NCBI GenBank assembly: GCA_014843695.1
Contig: CM026390.1
Coordinates: 3,059,213-3,123,212, forward strand
DNA length: 64,000 nucleotides
Source of the DNA: Archivesica marissinica
Lineage: Eukaryota; Mollusca; Bivalvia; Venerida; Vesicomyidae
Direction: 5' to 3'
Shown here one piece after another: positions 24,878 to 37,474 of this stretch. The notes beneath the pieces are model-generated. The model was not told where the DNA came from. It saw only the letters and a list, made by a program, of their open reading frames with translations, and did not search any database. Numbering within the stretch: the stretch's first letter is position 1; the number at the start of each line of letters is the position of its first letter. The translations under genes and the position numbers were made by a program.

Positions 24878-27800
24878 AACTAATACAGGTAGGTATCATA
24901 AATCAGATCTGTCTGTAAAATACAACTAATACAGGTAGGTATATGTATCATAAATCAGAGATCTGTCTGTAAAATACAACTAATACAGGTGTATGTATCA
25001 TAAATCAGAGATCTGTCTGTAAAATACAACTAATACAGGTAGGTATATGTATCATAAATCAGAGATCTGTCTGTAAAATACAACTAATACAGGTATATGT
25101 ATCATAAATCAGAGATATGTCTGTAAAATACAACTAATACAGGTATATATATCATAAATAAGAGATCTGTCTGTAAAATACAACTAATACATGTAGGTAT
25201 ATGTATCATAAATCAGAGATCTGTCTGTAAAATACAACTAATACAGGTAGGTATATGTATCATAAATCAGAGATCTGTCTGTAAAATACAACTAATACAG
25301 GTAGGTATATGTATCATAAATCAGAGATCTGTCTGTAAAATACAACTAATACAGGTATATGTATCATAAATCAGAGATCTGTCTGTAAAATACAACTAAT
25401 ACAGGTAGGTATATGTATCATAAATCAGAGATCTGTCTGTAAAATACAACTAATACAGGTGTATGTATCATAAATCAGAGATCTGTCTGTAAAATACAAC
25501 TAATACAGGTATATATATCATAAATAAGAGATCTGTCTGTAAAATACAACTAATACAGGTATATGTATCATAAATCAGAGATCTGTCTGTAAAATACAAC
25601 TAATACAGGTAGGTATATATATCATAAATAAGAGATCTGTCTGTAAAATACAACTAATACAGGTATATGTATCATAAATCAGAGATCTGTCTGTAAAATA
25701 CAACTAATACAGGTAGGTATATGTATCATAAATCAGAGATCTGTCTGTAAAATACAACTAATACAGGTGTATGTATCATAAATCAGAGATCTGTCTGTAA
25801 AATACAACTAATACAGGTAGGTATATGTATCATAAATCAGAGATCTGTCTGTAAAATACAACTAATACAGGTGTATGTATCATAAATCAGAGATCTGTCT
25901 GTAAAATACAACTAATACAGGTAGGTATATGTATCATAAATCAGAGATCTGTCTGTAAAATACAACTAATACAGGTATATGTATCATAAATCAGAGATCT
26001 GTCTGTAAAATACAACTAATACAGGTATATATATCATAAATCAGAGATCTGTCTGTAAAATACAACTAATACAGGTAGGTATATGTATCATAAATCAGAG
26101 ATCTGTCTGTAAAATACAACTAATACAGGTAGGTATATGTATCATAAATCAGAGATCTGTCTGTAAAATACAACTAATACAGGTAGGTATATGTATCATA
26201 AATCAGAGATCTGTCTGTAAAATACAACTAATACAGGTATATGTATCATAAATCAGAGATCTGTCTGTAAAATACAACTAATACAGGTATATGTATCATA
26301 AATCAGAGATCTGTCTGTAAAATACAACTAATACAGGTAGGTATATGTATCATAAATCAGAGATCTGTCTGTAAAATACAACTAATACAGGTGTATGTAT
26401 CATAAATCAGAGATCTGTCTGTAAAATACAACTAATACAGGTATATATATCATAAATCAGAGATCTGTCTGTAAAATACAACTAATACAGGTATATGTAT
26501 CATAAATCAGAGATCTGTCTGTAAAATACAACTAATACAGGTAGGTTATATATCATAAATAAGAGATCTGTCTGTAAAATACAACTAATACAGGTATATG
26601 TATCATAAATCAGAGATCTGTCTGTAAAATACAACTAATACAGGTAGGTATATGTATCATAAATCAGAGATCTGTCTGTAAAATACAACTAATACAGGTA
26701 TATGTATCATAAATCAGAGATCTGTCTGTAAAATACAACTAATACAGGTAGGTATATGTATCATAAATCAGAGATATGTCTGTAAAATACAACTAATACA
26801 GGTAGGTATATGTATCATAAATCAGAGATCTGTCTGTAAAATACAACTAATACAGGTATATGTATCATAAATCAGAGATCTGTCTGTAAAATACAACTAA
26901 TACAGGTATATGTATCATAAATCAGAGATCTGTCTGTAAAATACAACTAATACAGGTAGGTATATGTATCATAAATCAGAGATCTGTCTGTAAAATACAA
27001 CTAATACAGGTAGGTATATGTATCATAAATCAGAGATCTGTCTGTAAAATACAACTAATACAGGTATATGTATCATAAATCAGAGATCTGTCTGTAAAAT
27101 ACAACTAATACAGGTAGGTATATGTATCATAAATCAGAGATATGTCTGTAAAATACAACTAATACAGGTAGGTATATGTATCATAAATCAGAGATCTGTC
27201 TGTAAAATACAACTAATACAGGTATATGTATCATAAATCAGAGATCTGTCTGTAAAATACAATTAATACAGGTATATGTATCATAAATCAGAGATCTGTC
27301 TGTAAAATACAACTAATACAGGTAGGTGGTATATGTATCATAAATCAGAGATCTGTCTGTAAAATACAACTAATACAGGTAGGTATATGTATCATAAATC
27401 AGAGATCTGTCTGTAAAATACAACTAATACAGGTAGGTATATGTATCATAAATCAGAGATCTGTCTGTAAAATACAACTAATACAGGTATATGTATCATA
27501 AATCAGAGATCTGTCTGTAAAATACAACTAATACAGGTATATGTATCATAAATCAGAGATCTGTCTGTAAAATACAACTAATACAGGTAGGTAGGTATAT
27601 GTATCATAAATCAGAGATCTGTCTGTAAAATACAACTAATACAGGTAGGTATATGTATCATAAATCAGAGATCTGTCTGTAAAATACAACTAATACAGGT
27701 GTATGTATCATAAATCAGAGATCTGTCTGTAAAATACAACTAATACAGGTAGGTATATGTATCATAAATCAGAGATCTGTCTGTAAAATACAACTAATAC

Positions 27801-28854
27801 AGGTATATGTATCATAAATCAGAGATATGTCTGTAAAATACAACTAATACAGGTAGGTATATGTATCATAAATCAGAGATCTGTCTGTAAAATACAACTA
27901 ATACAGGTAGGTATATGTATCATAAATCAGAGATCTGTCTGTAAAATACAACTAATACAGGTATATGTATTATAAATCAGAGATCTGTCTGTAAAATACA
28001 ACTAATACAGGTATATGTATCATAAATCAGAGATCTGTCTGTAAAATACAACTAATACAGGTATATGTATCATAAATCAGATCTGTCTGTAAAATACAAC
28101 TAATACAGGTAGGTATATGTATCATAAATCAGAGATCTGTCTGTAAAATACAACTAATACAGGTGTATGTATCATAAATCAGAGATCTGTCTGTAAAATA
28201 CAACTAATACAGGTAGGTATATGTATCATAAATCAGAGATCTGTCTGTAAAATACAACTAATACAGGTATATGTATCATAAATCAGAGATCTGTCTGTAA
28301 AATACAACTAATACAGGTGTATGTATCATAAATCAGAGATCTGTCTGTAAAATACAACTAATACAGGTATATATATCATAAATAAGAGATCTGTCTGTAA
28401 AATACAACTAATACAGGTATATGTATCATAAATCAGAGATCTGTCTGTAAAATACAACTAATACAGGTAGGTATATATATCATAAATAAGAGATCTGTCT
28501 GTAAAATACAACTAATACAGGTATATGTATCATAAATCAGAGATCTGTCTGTAAAATACAACTAATACAGGTAGGTATATGTATCATAAATCAGAGATCT
28601 GTCTGTAAAATACAACTAATACAGGTATATGTATCATAAATCAGAGATCTGTCTGTAAAATACAACTAATACAGGTAGGTATATATATCATAAATAAGAG
28701 ATCTGTCTGTAAAATACAACTAATACAGGTAGGTATATATATCATAAATAAGAGATCTGTCTGTAAAATACAACTAATACAGGTAGGTATATGTATCATA
28801 AATTAGAGATCTGTCTGTAAAATACAACTAATACAGGTGTATGTATCATAAATC
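24878..28854. repeat. 55/51-bp satellite array (array C), about 75 copies
   Basis: The unit is ACTAATACAGGTAGGTATAT, then GTATCATAAATCAGAGATCT, then GTCTGTAAAATACAA (55 bp). Many units lack one AGGT and are 51 bp, and a GGTGTATG form is 50 bp. Substitutions are rare and recurrent (AATAAG for AATCAG, GATATG for GATCTG), which suggests ongoing homogenisation. Stops occur in all frames. Confidence 0.98.
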
Positions 28855-29830
28855 GGTGGTAATATTCTTCAAACATGCTTGAACGCTCAGTTCCAATCGG
28901 CTACCTCAAGTCATTACACCTCTGCTGGATGATGCAATAGCAGACGGCTAATAAATTATGTAAGTCTCGGAAGCCAAGTATTTCGATAAAAATATATCAA
29001 TTATAAAATGAATAGCGTTTTGAGAGTTTGCCGTCGTTTCAACACGGATGGCGAGGGAAATGTATTATTATAATTTTAGTGGGTACATCATGATTGCCAA
29101 TTTCGGTCTCGATATTTGAAACAAAAATCTTCTTTCGGTCTCAATATACTAATTTTATATTTTTATTATCTGCCCGAGATATGTAACAAGTTTGCACTGG
29201 TCTTGTAGACGTATGCCGTACCAAAGCAATATATTTCATGGATATCTGAGAGGTTAAACATTGTATACTAGCTTAAACTTATACCAAGATGATGACAACA
29301 CAGCAATACAGAGTGTAAATACGGCCAACGGAAGACTGAGATATACGATACCATAATATTGATGGCTGTAGGCGATAACAGCATTCAATAGCAACTTTGC
29401 AATCCATTTTATTCATTTGAACAACATGAATGATATTTAAACCTAATATCTTACTTGAATTTTGACCATCCCTCGCATGTTATATAAACATCAGGGTTCA
29501 TTCTAGGTCAGAATTTTTGGGAGAAGTGAGAAAGTGCATGATCGCTTCCTTAAATGTTCTTTAATATACTTCTGCAAAATAGGGTTAAAATGCAGAGTAC
29601 AACCATTAAATACAACATTTGAATAGAAGGAGTGCTTTATAATGGGCCAGTGTATCTTACTAGTCAAATAGACAAAATTTTGTTTGAAAATCGTAAAAAC
29701 CAAAACAAAAAAATCCCTGAACATAGTGAATAATACATTGAGCAATAAATTTCGGATCGGTAAATATTCGAATATTTATTTATCTTATTTATTTTCTTAC
29801 TTTGCTAACTCTCCAGTTTGTTTACAAACT
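28855..29830. other. Single-copy AT-rich region
   Basis: No gene was recognised. Two short open frames (29503-29745 minus, 29684-29890 plus) lack recognisable motifs, and the second runs into the 41-bp repeat. Confidence 0.6.
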
Positions 29831-29955
29831 ATTCGGATATCATATTTAACCCTTACACTGCCAATCATGATATTCGGATATCATATTTAACCCTTACACT
29901 GCCAATCATGATATTCGGATATCATATTTAACCCTTACACTGCCAATCATGATTA
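29831..29955. repeat. 41-bp tandem repeat, 3 copies, around a TTAACCCTT end
   Basis: ATTCGGATATCATATTTAAC followed by CCTTACACTGCCAATCATGAT repeats every 41 bp (TTAA at 29846, 29887 and 29928). Each copy contains a TTAACCCTT transposon-type end, so the duplication spans a MITE boundary. Confidence 0.9.
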
Positions 29956-30143
29956 GTCGCTTTGCAAACAATATAGCTCGTTCTGTGCCTCTCAACTCCA
30001 GCCCCATGCCGTTTGCTATTGGGATAGTGGAACTAAAACACTTGGCTGAATAGCAAACAAACTAGATCCTGATCAGACGCAGCACTACGCCATAGCTGAT
30101 CTGGATCTATGTTGTTTGCACATTCATTCCATTTGTTTAAGGG
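29932..30143. mobile_element. Small TTAA-flanked MITE candidate
   Basis: TTAA at 29928-29931 precedes CCCTTACACTGCC, and CAAATGGAATG-type sequence ends in TAAGGG before TTAA at 30144-30147, read inverted. Only CCCTTA is matched between the ends, so the terminal evidence is thin. Internal CTGATCTGGAT and ATGTTGTTTG resemble CTGATCTGGATTATGTAGTT at 42798, which hints at a dispersed family. Confidence 0.45.
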
Positions 30144-30175
30144 TTAAATGCATGTGTGTGCCAATCTTATTCGGA

Positions 30176-30668
30176 CAGCCTCTGCTGCTGTTGTTTGGGT
30201 TTATGGTAGAGTAATGTATATATATGTATAGAGGTAGAGCACAGCCTCTGCTGCTGTTGTTTGGGTTTATGGTAGAGTAATGTATATATATGTATAGAGG
30301 TAGAGCACAGCCTCTGCTGCTGTTGTTTGGGTTTATGGTAGAGTAATGTATATATATGTATAGAGGTAGAGGACAGCCTCTGCTGCTGTTGTTTGGGTTT
30401 ATGGTAGAGTAATGTATATATATGTATAGAGGTAGAGCACAGCCTCTGCTGCTGTTGTTTGGGTTTATGGTAGAGTAATGTATATATATGTATAGAGGTA
30501 GAGCACAGCTTCTGCTGCTGTTGTTTGGGTTTATGGTAGAGTAATGTACATATATGTATAGAGGTAGAGGACAGCCTCTGCTGCTGTTGTTTGGGTTTAT
30601 GGTAGAGTAATGTACATATATGTATAGAGGTAGAGGACAGCTTCTGCTGCTGTTGTTTGGGTTTATGG
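30176..30668. repeat. 66-bp tandem repeat, about 7 copies
   Basis: The unit contains AGCCTCTGCTGCTGTTGTTT, then GGGTTTATGGTAGAGTAATG and TATATATATGTATAGAGGTAGAGCAC. It passes into the 37-bp array in mid-unit. Confidence 0.95.
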
Positions 30669-31745
30669 TAGAGGTAGAGTGGGTATAATGTGTTTGGGTT
30701 TATGGTAGAGGTAGAGTGGGTATAATGTAACCTGGGTTTATGGTAGAGGTAGGGTGGGTATAATGTGTTTGGGTTTATGGTAGAGGTAGGGTGGGTATAA
30801 TGTGTTGGGTTTATGGTAGAGGTAGAGTGGGTATAATGTGTTTGGGTTTATGGTAGAGGTAGAGGGGTATATGTGTTTGGGTTTATGGTAGAGGTAGAGT
30901 GGGTATAATGTGTTTGGGTTTATGGTAGAGGTGGTGGGTTTGTTGGGTTTATGGTAGAGGTAGGTGGGTATAATGTGTTTGGGTTTATGGTAGAGGTAGA
31001 GTGGTATAATGTGTTGGGTTTATGGTAGAGGGTTTTTGGGTTTGGTAGAGTGGGTATAATGTGTTTGGGTTTATGGTAGAGGTAGAGTGGGTATAATGTG
31101 TTTGGGTTTATGGTAGAGGTAGAGTGGGTATAATGTGTTTGGGTTTATGGTAGAGGTAGAGTGGGTATAATGTGTTTGGGTTTATGGTAGAGTGGGTATA
31201 ATATAACCTGGGTTTATGGTAGAGTGGGTATAATGTGTTTGGGTTTATGGTAGAGGTAGAGTGGGTATAATGTGTTTGGGTTTATGGTAGAGGTAGAGTG
31301 GGTATAAGTTGGGTTATGGTAGAGGTAGAGTGGGTATAATGTAACCTGGGTTTATGGTAGAGGTAGGGTGGGTATAATGTGTTTGGGTTTATGGTAGAGG
31401 TAGGGTGGGTATAATGTGTTTGGGTTTATGGTAGAGGTAGAGTGGGTATAATGTGTTTGGGTTTATGGTAGAGGTAGAGTGGGTATAATGTGTTTGGGTT
31501 TATGGTAGAGGTAGAGTGGGTATAATGTGTTTGGGTTTATGGTAGAGGTAGAATGGGTATAATGCGTTTGGGTTTATGGTAGAGGTAGAGTGGGTATAAT
31601 GTAACCTGGGTTTATGGTAGAGGTAGAGTGGGTATAATGTGTTTGGGTTTATGGTAGAGTGGGTATAATGTAACCTGGGTTTATGGTAGAGGTAGGGTGG
31701 GTATAATGTGTTTGGGTTTATGGTAGAGGTAGAGTGGGTAACCTG
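30660..31745. repeat. 37-bp tandem repeat derived from the 66-bp unit, about 28 copies
   Basis: The unit is GTTTGGGTTTATGGTAGAGG followed by TAGAGTGGGTATAATGT. The first 20 bases match the middle of the adjacent 66-bp unit, so this array seems to have arisen from it. Copies at 30850-31050 carry many small deletions (for example GTGGTGGGTTTGTTGGG), whereas the rest are uniform. Confidence 0.94.
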
Positions 31746-31836
31746 TAAGGATATGGGGTCCTGCTTACTGGGATACGGACGTAATCCACCCTTTTTCTTT
31801 TAACACAGGAGACCCTGGAGACAACCTCCCCCCCAT

Positions 31837-32071
31837 CAGGGTTCCCGCTGTCGGTCGCCAATGGCGCCAACAAACAAATACTGGCGCTAAATTCTGTGAA
31901 TTGGCGAAACTATTTGGCACAACCTTTTTGTCAGCTACAAGGCTTCAAATATTTATCTGTGAAACACTATCATTATATGGTTCTTAGTTGCAAGTTTTTC
32001 AAATTGGCTCCAGTTTTTTTCAATGGTCGACAGAAGTGGCGCATACAAAAATTCAGACAGAGGGAACCCTG
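31837..32071. mobile_element. hAT-like MITE candidate with CAGGGTTCCC ends
   Basis: CAGGGTTCCCGCTGTC (31837) and its near inverse GACAGAGGGAACCCTG (ending 32071) form 16-bp ends with one mismatch. Starts of the form CAGGG are typical of hAT elements. No 8-bp target duplication is visible (CCCCCCAT versus ATCTAGGG), so the flanks have changed or the family differs. The interior is non-coding. Confidence 0.6.
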
Positions 32072-32268
32072 ATCTAGGGCTAGGGTTCTACCATAGGTTT
32101 CAATTCTATGTTCAGCCAAAATATATTTGAACATACTGGAGATAGTTATGAGCATCGATAATGTACTGAATGATACGCAACCAAATAAGACAATAACTTA
32201 TATACTTGATGGACAGTGACAGTTATACCACATTTACAACAATAGTAATCACCACAGGCAGGTTCAAC

Positions 32269-32669
32269 AGTTAGTTCATACATATTTATTTTAGCTCGAT
32301 TGCGAAACAAGTTCTTACAACTTATATTAATCACTCTCGAGACCTCATTCCTGATGGAATCCATCGCCACGAGGGAGAGAGAAGAGGCAACGTGGAATTT
32401 AAATGCCTTGCCTAAGAGCACAATCGTAACGGTAATGTGTTATGATTAATATTTCTGGTAGATCTAATAAAACTAATTACTAGTAACTGTACTGCACTAT
32501 TTTAGTTTATTTGCTTGATTATGTCACCTAATATTGGCGGAAGAAGACAAAAAGACTACCTTACCATCGGGCCAATTTGCTGAGCCGTGAATATGTTATC
32601 CTATGTACAATACACATGCAATATTAATTCCAAACAGGCGTAAATGACCACAGCCCTGCCCTTTATTAG
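32269..32669 (+). repeat. About 400-bp dispersed repeat, inverted relative to 45793-46197
   Basis: The segment reads nearly identically on the opposite strand at 45793-46197, 13.5 kb away. It starts with the SINE body domain (CTCGATTGCGAAAC to GCACAATCGTAACG) and continues into about 230 bp of non-SINE sequence ending GCCCTTTATTAGA. It may be a longer SINE subtype or a composite element. Confidence 0.85.
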
Positions 32670-32800
32670 AATGCATCACCATGAGGGAGAGAGAAGAGGC
32701 AATATGGAATTTACATGCCTCTTGCCTAAGGGCACAATCGTAACAGCTCCAGAGGGACTCGAACTCCGGGCCTTTCATACCTGAATCGAACGCGATGCAG
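32670..32800 (-). mobile_element. SINE fragment with intact B box
   Basis: On the minus strand, GCATCGCGTTCGATTCAGG leads to GGAGTTCGAGTCCC (a good polymerase III B box), then CTGTTACGATTGTGCCC and AGGCAAG. The tail side stops at the dispersed repeat boundary near 32670, so this copy is 3'-truncated or interrupted. It belongs to the same family as the SINE at 20321-20590. Confidence 0.8.
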
Positions 32801-33235
32801 GACTGTGCTAATTAGTTGCATTTTTCGGAATAGTGCACATAATCACGGATGAGACAGATGATCATTCATGGCCCCTATTTATATTTTCGGCAGATGTCAC
32901 CCATACCCCAATCACCCCCAAATAAGTCACTGGAACAGATATTGACTAATGTTGGTAGTAAAATAAAAAATGCATAGAATTGAATATTTGTATGATAGCC
33001 CTTGTACAACATTATGCAAAGAGGAAGTCAACTATCATTACACTAAAATGCAATGCAATAGTGGGCTAAGGATACCCAACATTATCATTAACATTATAGC
33101 TTATAACAAGAATAGCAATCTAAACCTTTATGAGGCAAGCTTGGCGGCAACATTGATTATCATATTGTATACAGTCATCCAGAAATATGCAAACTACGAT
33201 ATAAGGAGACATCACATGTAGACATGTCACGACAT
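32801..33235. other. Single-copy spacer
   Basis: An 83-codon open frame (32970-33221) ends next to the following array and has no recognisable motif. Nothing else was seen. Confidence 0.5.
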
Positions 33236-34752
33236 CAGTCTCAGGTCATGCTAGAGATGTCAAGTCATCGTCCAGGATACTAGAGATGTCAGGGATACTA
33301 GAGATGTCAGGTCATCATCAGGGATGCTAGAGATGTCAGGTCATCGTCAGGGATGCTAGAGATGTCAGGTCATCGCCAGGGATGCTAGAGATGTCAGGGA
33401 TGCTAGAGATGTCAGGTCATCGTCAGGGATGCTAGAGATGTCAGGTCATTGCCAGGGATGCTAGAGATGTCAAATCATCGTCAGGGATGCTAGAGATGTC
33501 AGGTCATCGTCCGGGATGCTAGATATGTCAGGTCATCGTCAGGGATGCTAGAGATGTCAGGTCATCGTCAGGGATGCTACAGATGTCAGGTCAACGTCAG
33601 GGATACTAGAGATGTCAGGTGATCGTCCGGGATGCTAGATATGTCAGGTCATTGTCCAGGATACTAGAGATATCAGGTCAACGTCAGGGATACTAGAGAT
33701 GTCAGGTCATCGTCAGGGATACTAGAGATGTCAGGTCATCGTCAGGGATACTAGAGATATCAGGTCATCGTCAGGGATACTAGAGATGTCAGGTCATCGT
33801 CAGGGATGCTAGAGATATCAGGTCAACGTCAGGGATGCTAGAGATGTCAGGTCATCATCCGGGATACTAGAGATGTCAGGTCATCGTCCAGGATACTAGA
33901 GATATCAGGTCAACGTCAGGGATGCTAGAGATGTCATGTCCATCGTCAGGGATACTAGAGATGTCAGGTGATCGTCCGGAATGCTAGAAATGTCAGGTCA
34001 TCATCAGGGATGCTAGAGATGTCAGGTCATCGTCAAGGATACTAGAGATGTCATGTCATCGTCAGGGATGCTAGAGATGTCACGACATCAGTCTCAGGTC
34101 ATACTAGAGATGTCAGGTCATCGTCTGGGATACTACAGATGTCAGGTCATCGTCAGGGATGCTAAAGATGTCAGGTCATCGTCAGGGATGCTAGAGATGT
34201 CAGGTCATCGTCAGGGATGCTAGAAATGTCAGGTCATCGTCAGGGATGCTAGAGATGTCAGGTCATTGCCAGGGATGCTAGAGATGTCAGGTCATCACCA
34301 GGGATGCTAGAGATGTCAGGTCATCGTCAGGGATGCTAGAGATGTCAGGTCATCGTCAGGGCTGCTAGAGATGTCATGTCATTGCCAGGGATGCTAGAGA
34401 TGTCAGGTCATCGTCCGTGATTCTAGAGATGTCAGGTCATCGTCAGGTATGCTAGAATGTCAGGTCATCGTCAGGTATGCTAGAGATGTCAGGTCATCGT
34501 CAGGGATGCTAGAGATGTCAGGTCATCATCAGGGATGCTAGAGATGTCAGGTAATTGTCAGGGATGCTAGAGATGTCAGGTCATACTCAGGTATACTAGA
34601 GATGTCAGGTCATCGTCGAGGATACTAGAGATGTCAGGTCATCGTCAAGGATACTAGAGATGTCAGGTCATCGTCCGGGATGCTAGAGATGTCAGGTCAT
34701 CGTCAGGTATGCTAGAATGTCAGGTCATCGTCAGGTATGCTAAAGATGTCAG
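33236..34752. repeat. 29-bp minisatellite, left part (array F)
   Basis: The unit is GATGCTAGAGATGTCAGGTC followed by ATCGTCAGG (29 bp). This part is the more diverged one (GATACTAG, CATTGCC, AACGTC, CGTCCGG variants). It is broken at GATGTCAG by a transposon and resumes at 36077. Confidence 0.96.
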
Positions 34753-36076
34753 CAGTGCTCGAAAAATAAGAAAACACGATGCCCGGGCCCCTCAAAATCC
34801 AAGTCGGGCCTGTCTCTCTTTAAATCTGACAAGTCTGCGGGCCTGTGTCTAAAAACATCTCGGGGCCCGTAGAAAATTTAATGTCGCGTGATTTCCAGTC
34901 TCGGAGACAACAATCGTAAACATCCTCGGGCCTGGTGACTAAATCAATCAATTATATCTCTTTTGTCATCTGTTTACAACACATTAGCTACTGCAACACC
35001 TAAATTATAGCCCCCAATAAAGCGATTAAATATGCTGAGAAACCCCAGATACATTAGCATACAACTCGCTGATTGGCTGTATCGGGGATATACCTTTATT
35101 AATATGCATAAATGAATTGAGTGGTCTTTGTCTGCACAATGCATGAAAGACGGATTTATAATTAGCAGATTAGCGGCAAGATATGATAGGATATATTAGC
35201 ATAATTGAGTAGATGGAATTTCTACAAATGTGAAGTGGACAAACATGTTGAAATTTCTCACAGGTCGTCAAAAATGAAAGTGAAAGTAGAAAATGTAAAC
35301 AAAATATTGAACAACGCGACAGTAAAAACACGTCAAAATGGAAAAGAGTTTTTCAGCCGTCGTGGAAAGAATCATTCCACTGGCTACGGTTTGATGAAAT
35401 AACATACAAGATGTTTTGTATGGTTAGGGATAGAGGCAGTAATCCCACAAAACAGGTGGCAGTAAACTAGAGCTGAAAAGAATACTCTTCAATTGAAGAT
35501 CAAATTTAACCCTAAGTATAATGTCAAGATTACTGCCAATTGTCCCAAGATTACTGCTAATTGTATATTTCGTTACTTACTGCCTCTATCGGTAAGGGTT
35601 GTTTGCATCTACTATGAGCGATTTCCTATTCTGGCAGACAAGAATGTGTTTACTACAGGTATGGATCAGTTCCTGTTAGATCCAATAAGGGCACACCAGG
35701 CAAGCAGCTCACACAAAGCTTGTGCCACTCAGTACTTTCATCAGGAAGATGATATACTTCACAGACCAGGCCCGGGGGTTATACAACTTTTCTCAGATCT
35801 CAAACTCAAGCTCAAATGATATGATTGGTTGATTCTGGGTGTTACTGTTAGCTGAACCAATCAGATGCTTGAGATTGAGTTTTGAGATTGGAGAACAGTT
35901 TTATAACCTCGGGGCCAGAACTGTATGCTAGAAAGTCACCCATATTGATATAACATGCATATAATGAATGGTCCTGTCCACTTTAAATCAGGGCTTGTCC
36001 ATTTTAAATTGGGGCCTGTCCATTTTCAGAGGGGACAAGCTCTGGACCTATCTGTTAATATTTTCCGTGAGCACTG
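34753..36076. mobile_element. hAT-type DNA transposon remnant inserted in the 29-bp array
   Basis: The ends are CAGTGCTCGAAAAATA (34753) and TATTTTCCGTGAGCACTG (ending 36076), inverted apart from a small indel. CAGTG termini are characteristic of hAT elements. The flank reads GTCAG before and GTCAG after, and removing the insert plus one GTCAG restores a normal 29-bp unit. This gives a 5-bp visible target duplication where hAT usually makes 8. At 1324 bp it is too short for a whole transposase but still carries remnants of its N-terminal zinc-finger region. Confidence 0.85.
35336..35819 (+). pseudogene. Remnant of hAT transposase N-terminal (TTF-type zinc finger) region
   Basis: The frame starting at 35336 reads FQPSWKESFHWLRFDE, then YKMFCMVRD, and stops at 35470. 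This is the W-x-x-x-F-x-W-L-x-(Y/F)-D-E pattern that precedes the Cys pair in ZNF862/TTF-type hAT proteins. The second Cys appears as Arg (C-M-V-R). A second block at 35637-35800 reads NVFTTGMDQF, then IRAHQASSSHKAC, matching the F-x-x-G...H-x-x-S-x-x-H half of the same finger. A splice-acceptor-like CTATTCTGGCAG precedes it, so the blocks may have been separate exons. The catalytic RNase-H-like core and dimerisation domain are absent. The call rests on pattern recognition, not on a search. Confidence 0.72.
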
Positions 36077-37296
36077 GTCAGGTCATCGTCACGGATGCTA
36101 GAGATGTCAGGTCATCGTCAGGGATGCTACAGATGTCAGGTCATCGTCAGGGATGCTAGAGATGACAGGTTATCATCAGGGATGCTACAGATGTCAGGTC
36201 ATCGTCAGGGATGCTACAGATGTCAGGTCATCGTATGGGATGCTAGAGATGTCGGGTCATCATCAGGGATGTTAGAGATGTCGGGTCATCGTCAGGGATG
36301 CTAGAGATGTCGGGTCATCATCAGGGATGCTACAGATGTCGGGTCATCATCAGGGATGCTACAGATGTCAGGTCATCATCAGGGATGCTACAGATGTCGA
36401 GATGTCAGGTCATCGTCAGGGATGCTAGAGATGTCGGGTCATCGTCAGGGATGCTAGAGATGTCAGGTCATCGTCAGGGATGCTAGAGATGTCAGGTCAT
36501 CGTCAGGGATGCTAGAGATGTCAGGTCATCGTCAGGGATGCTAGAGATGTCAGGTCATCGTCGGGGATGCTAGAGATGTCAGGTCATCGTCAGGGATGTT
36601 AGATGTCAGGTCATCGTCAGGGATGCTAGAGATGTCGGGTCATCGTCAGGGATGCTAGAGATGTCAGGTCATCGTCAGGGATGCTAGAGATGTCGGGTCA
36701 TCGTCAGGGATGCTACAGATGTCAGGTCATTGTCAGGGATGCTACAGATGTCAGGTCATCGTCAGGGATGCTACAGATGTCAGGTCATCGTCAGGGATGC
36801 TACAGATGTCGAGATGTCAGGTCATCGTCAGGGATGCTAGAGATGTCAGGTCATCGTCAGGGATGCTAGAGATGTCGGGTCATCGTCAGGGATGCTAGAG
36901 ATGTCAGGTCATCGTCAGGGATGCTAGAGATGTCAGGTCATCGTCAGGGATGCTAGAGATGTCAGGTCATCGTCAGGGATGCTAGAGATGTCGGGTCATC
37001 GTCAGGGATGCTAGAGATGTCAGGTCATCGTCAGGGATGCTACAGATGTCAGGTCATCGTCAGGGATGCTACAGATGTCAGGTCATCGTCAGGGATGCTA
37101 CAGATGTCGAGATGTTAGAGATGTCAGGTCATCGTCAGGGATGCTAGAGATGTCGAGATGTTAGAGATGTCAGGTCATCGTCAGGGATGCTAGAGATGTC
37201 GGGATGCTAGAGATGTCAGGTCATCGTCAGGGATGCTAGAGATGTCGAGATGCTAGAGATGTCAGGACAATCAGGGATGCTAAAGATGTCAGGACA
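36077..37296. repeat. 29-bp minisatellite, right part (array F)
   Basis: This is the same unit as 33236-34752 but more homogeneous, with GATGTCGGG and GATGCTACAG variants. Short GATGTCGAGATG junctions recur near 36397, 36808, 37108, 37150 and 37247. The first unit begins inside the target site GTCAG of the hAT insertion. Confidence 0.96.
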
Positions 37297-37474
37297 AATA
37301 GCTATATGTTTGTATCTGTTTGTCTTTTCAAGTAGTGAACATACATTTCGGACATGAATCTCGGAAAGATAATACAAACAGGTGGTTAGCCTAAATTATG
37401 TATCTAACTCGCCAAATAAATTGATATAAAAATTATAACACAGTAATCTAATATTTTCTATAGAATAGAGTCTA

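Noticed and set aside
4991..28854. CRISPR-like regular repeats
   Set aside because: There are no unique spacers between repeats and no cas genes, and the genome is eukaryotic. These are head-to-tail satellites.
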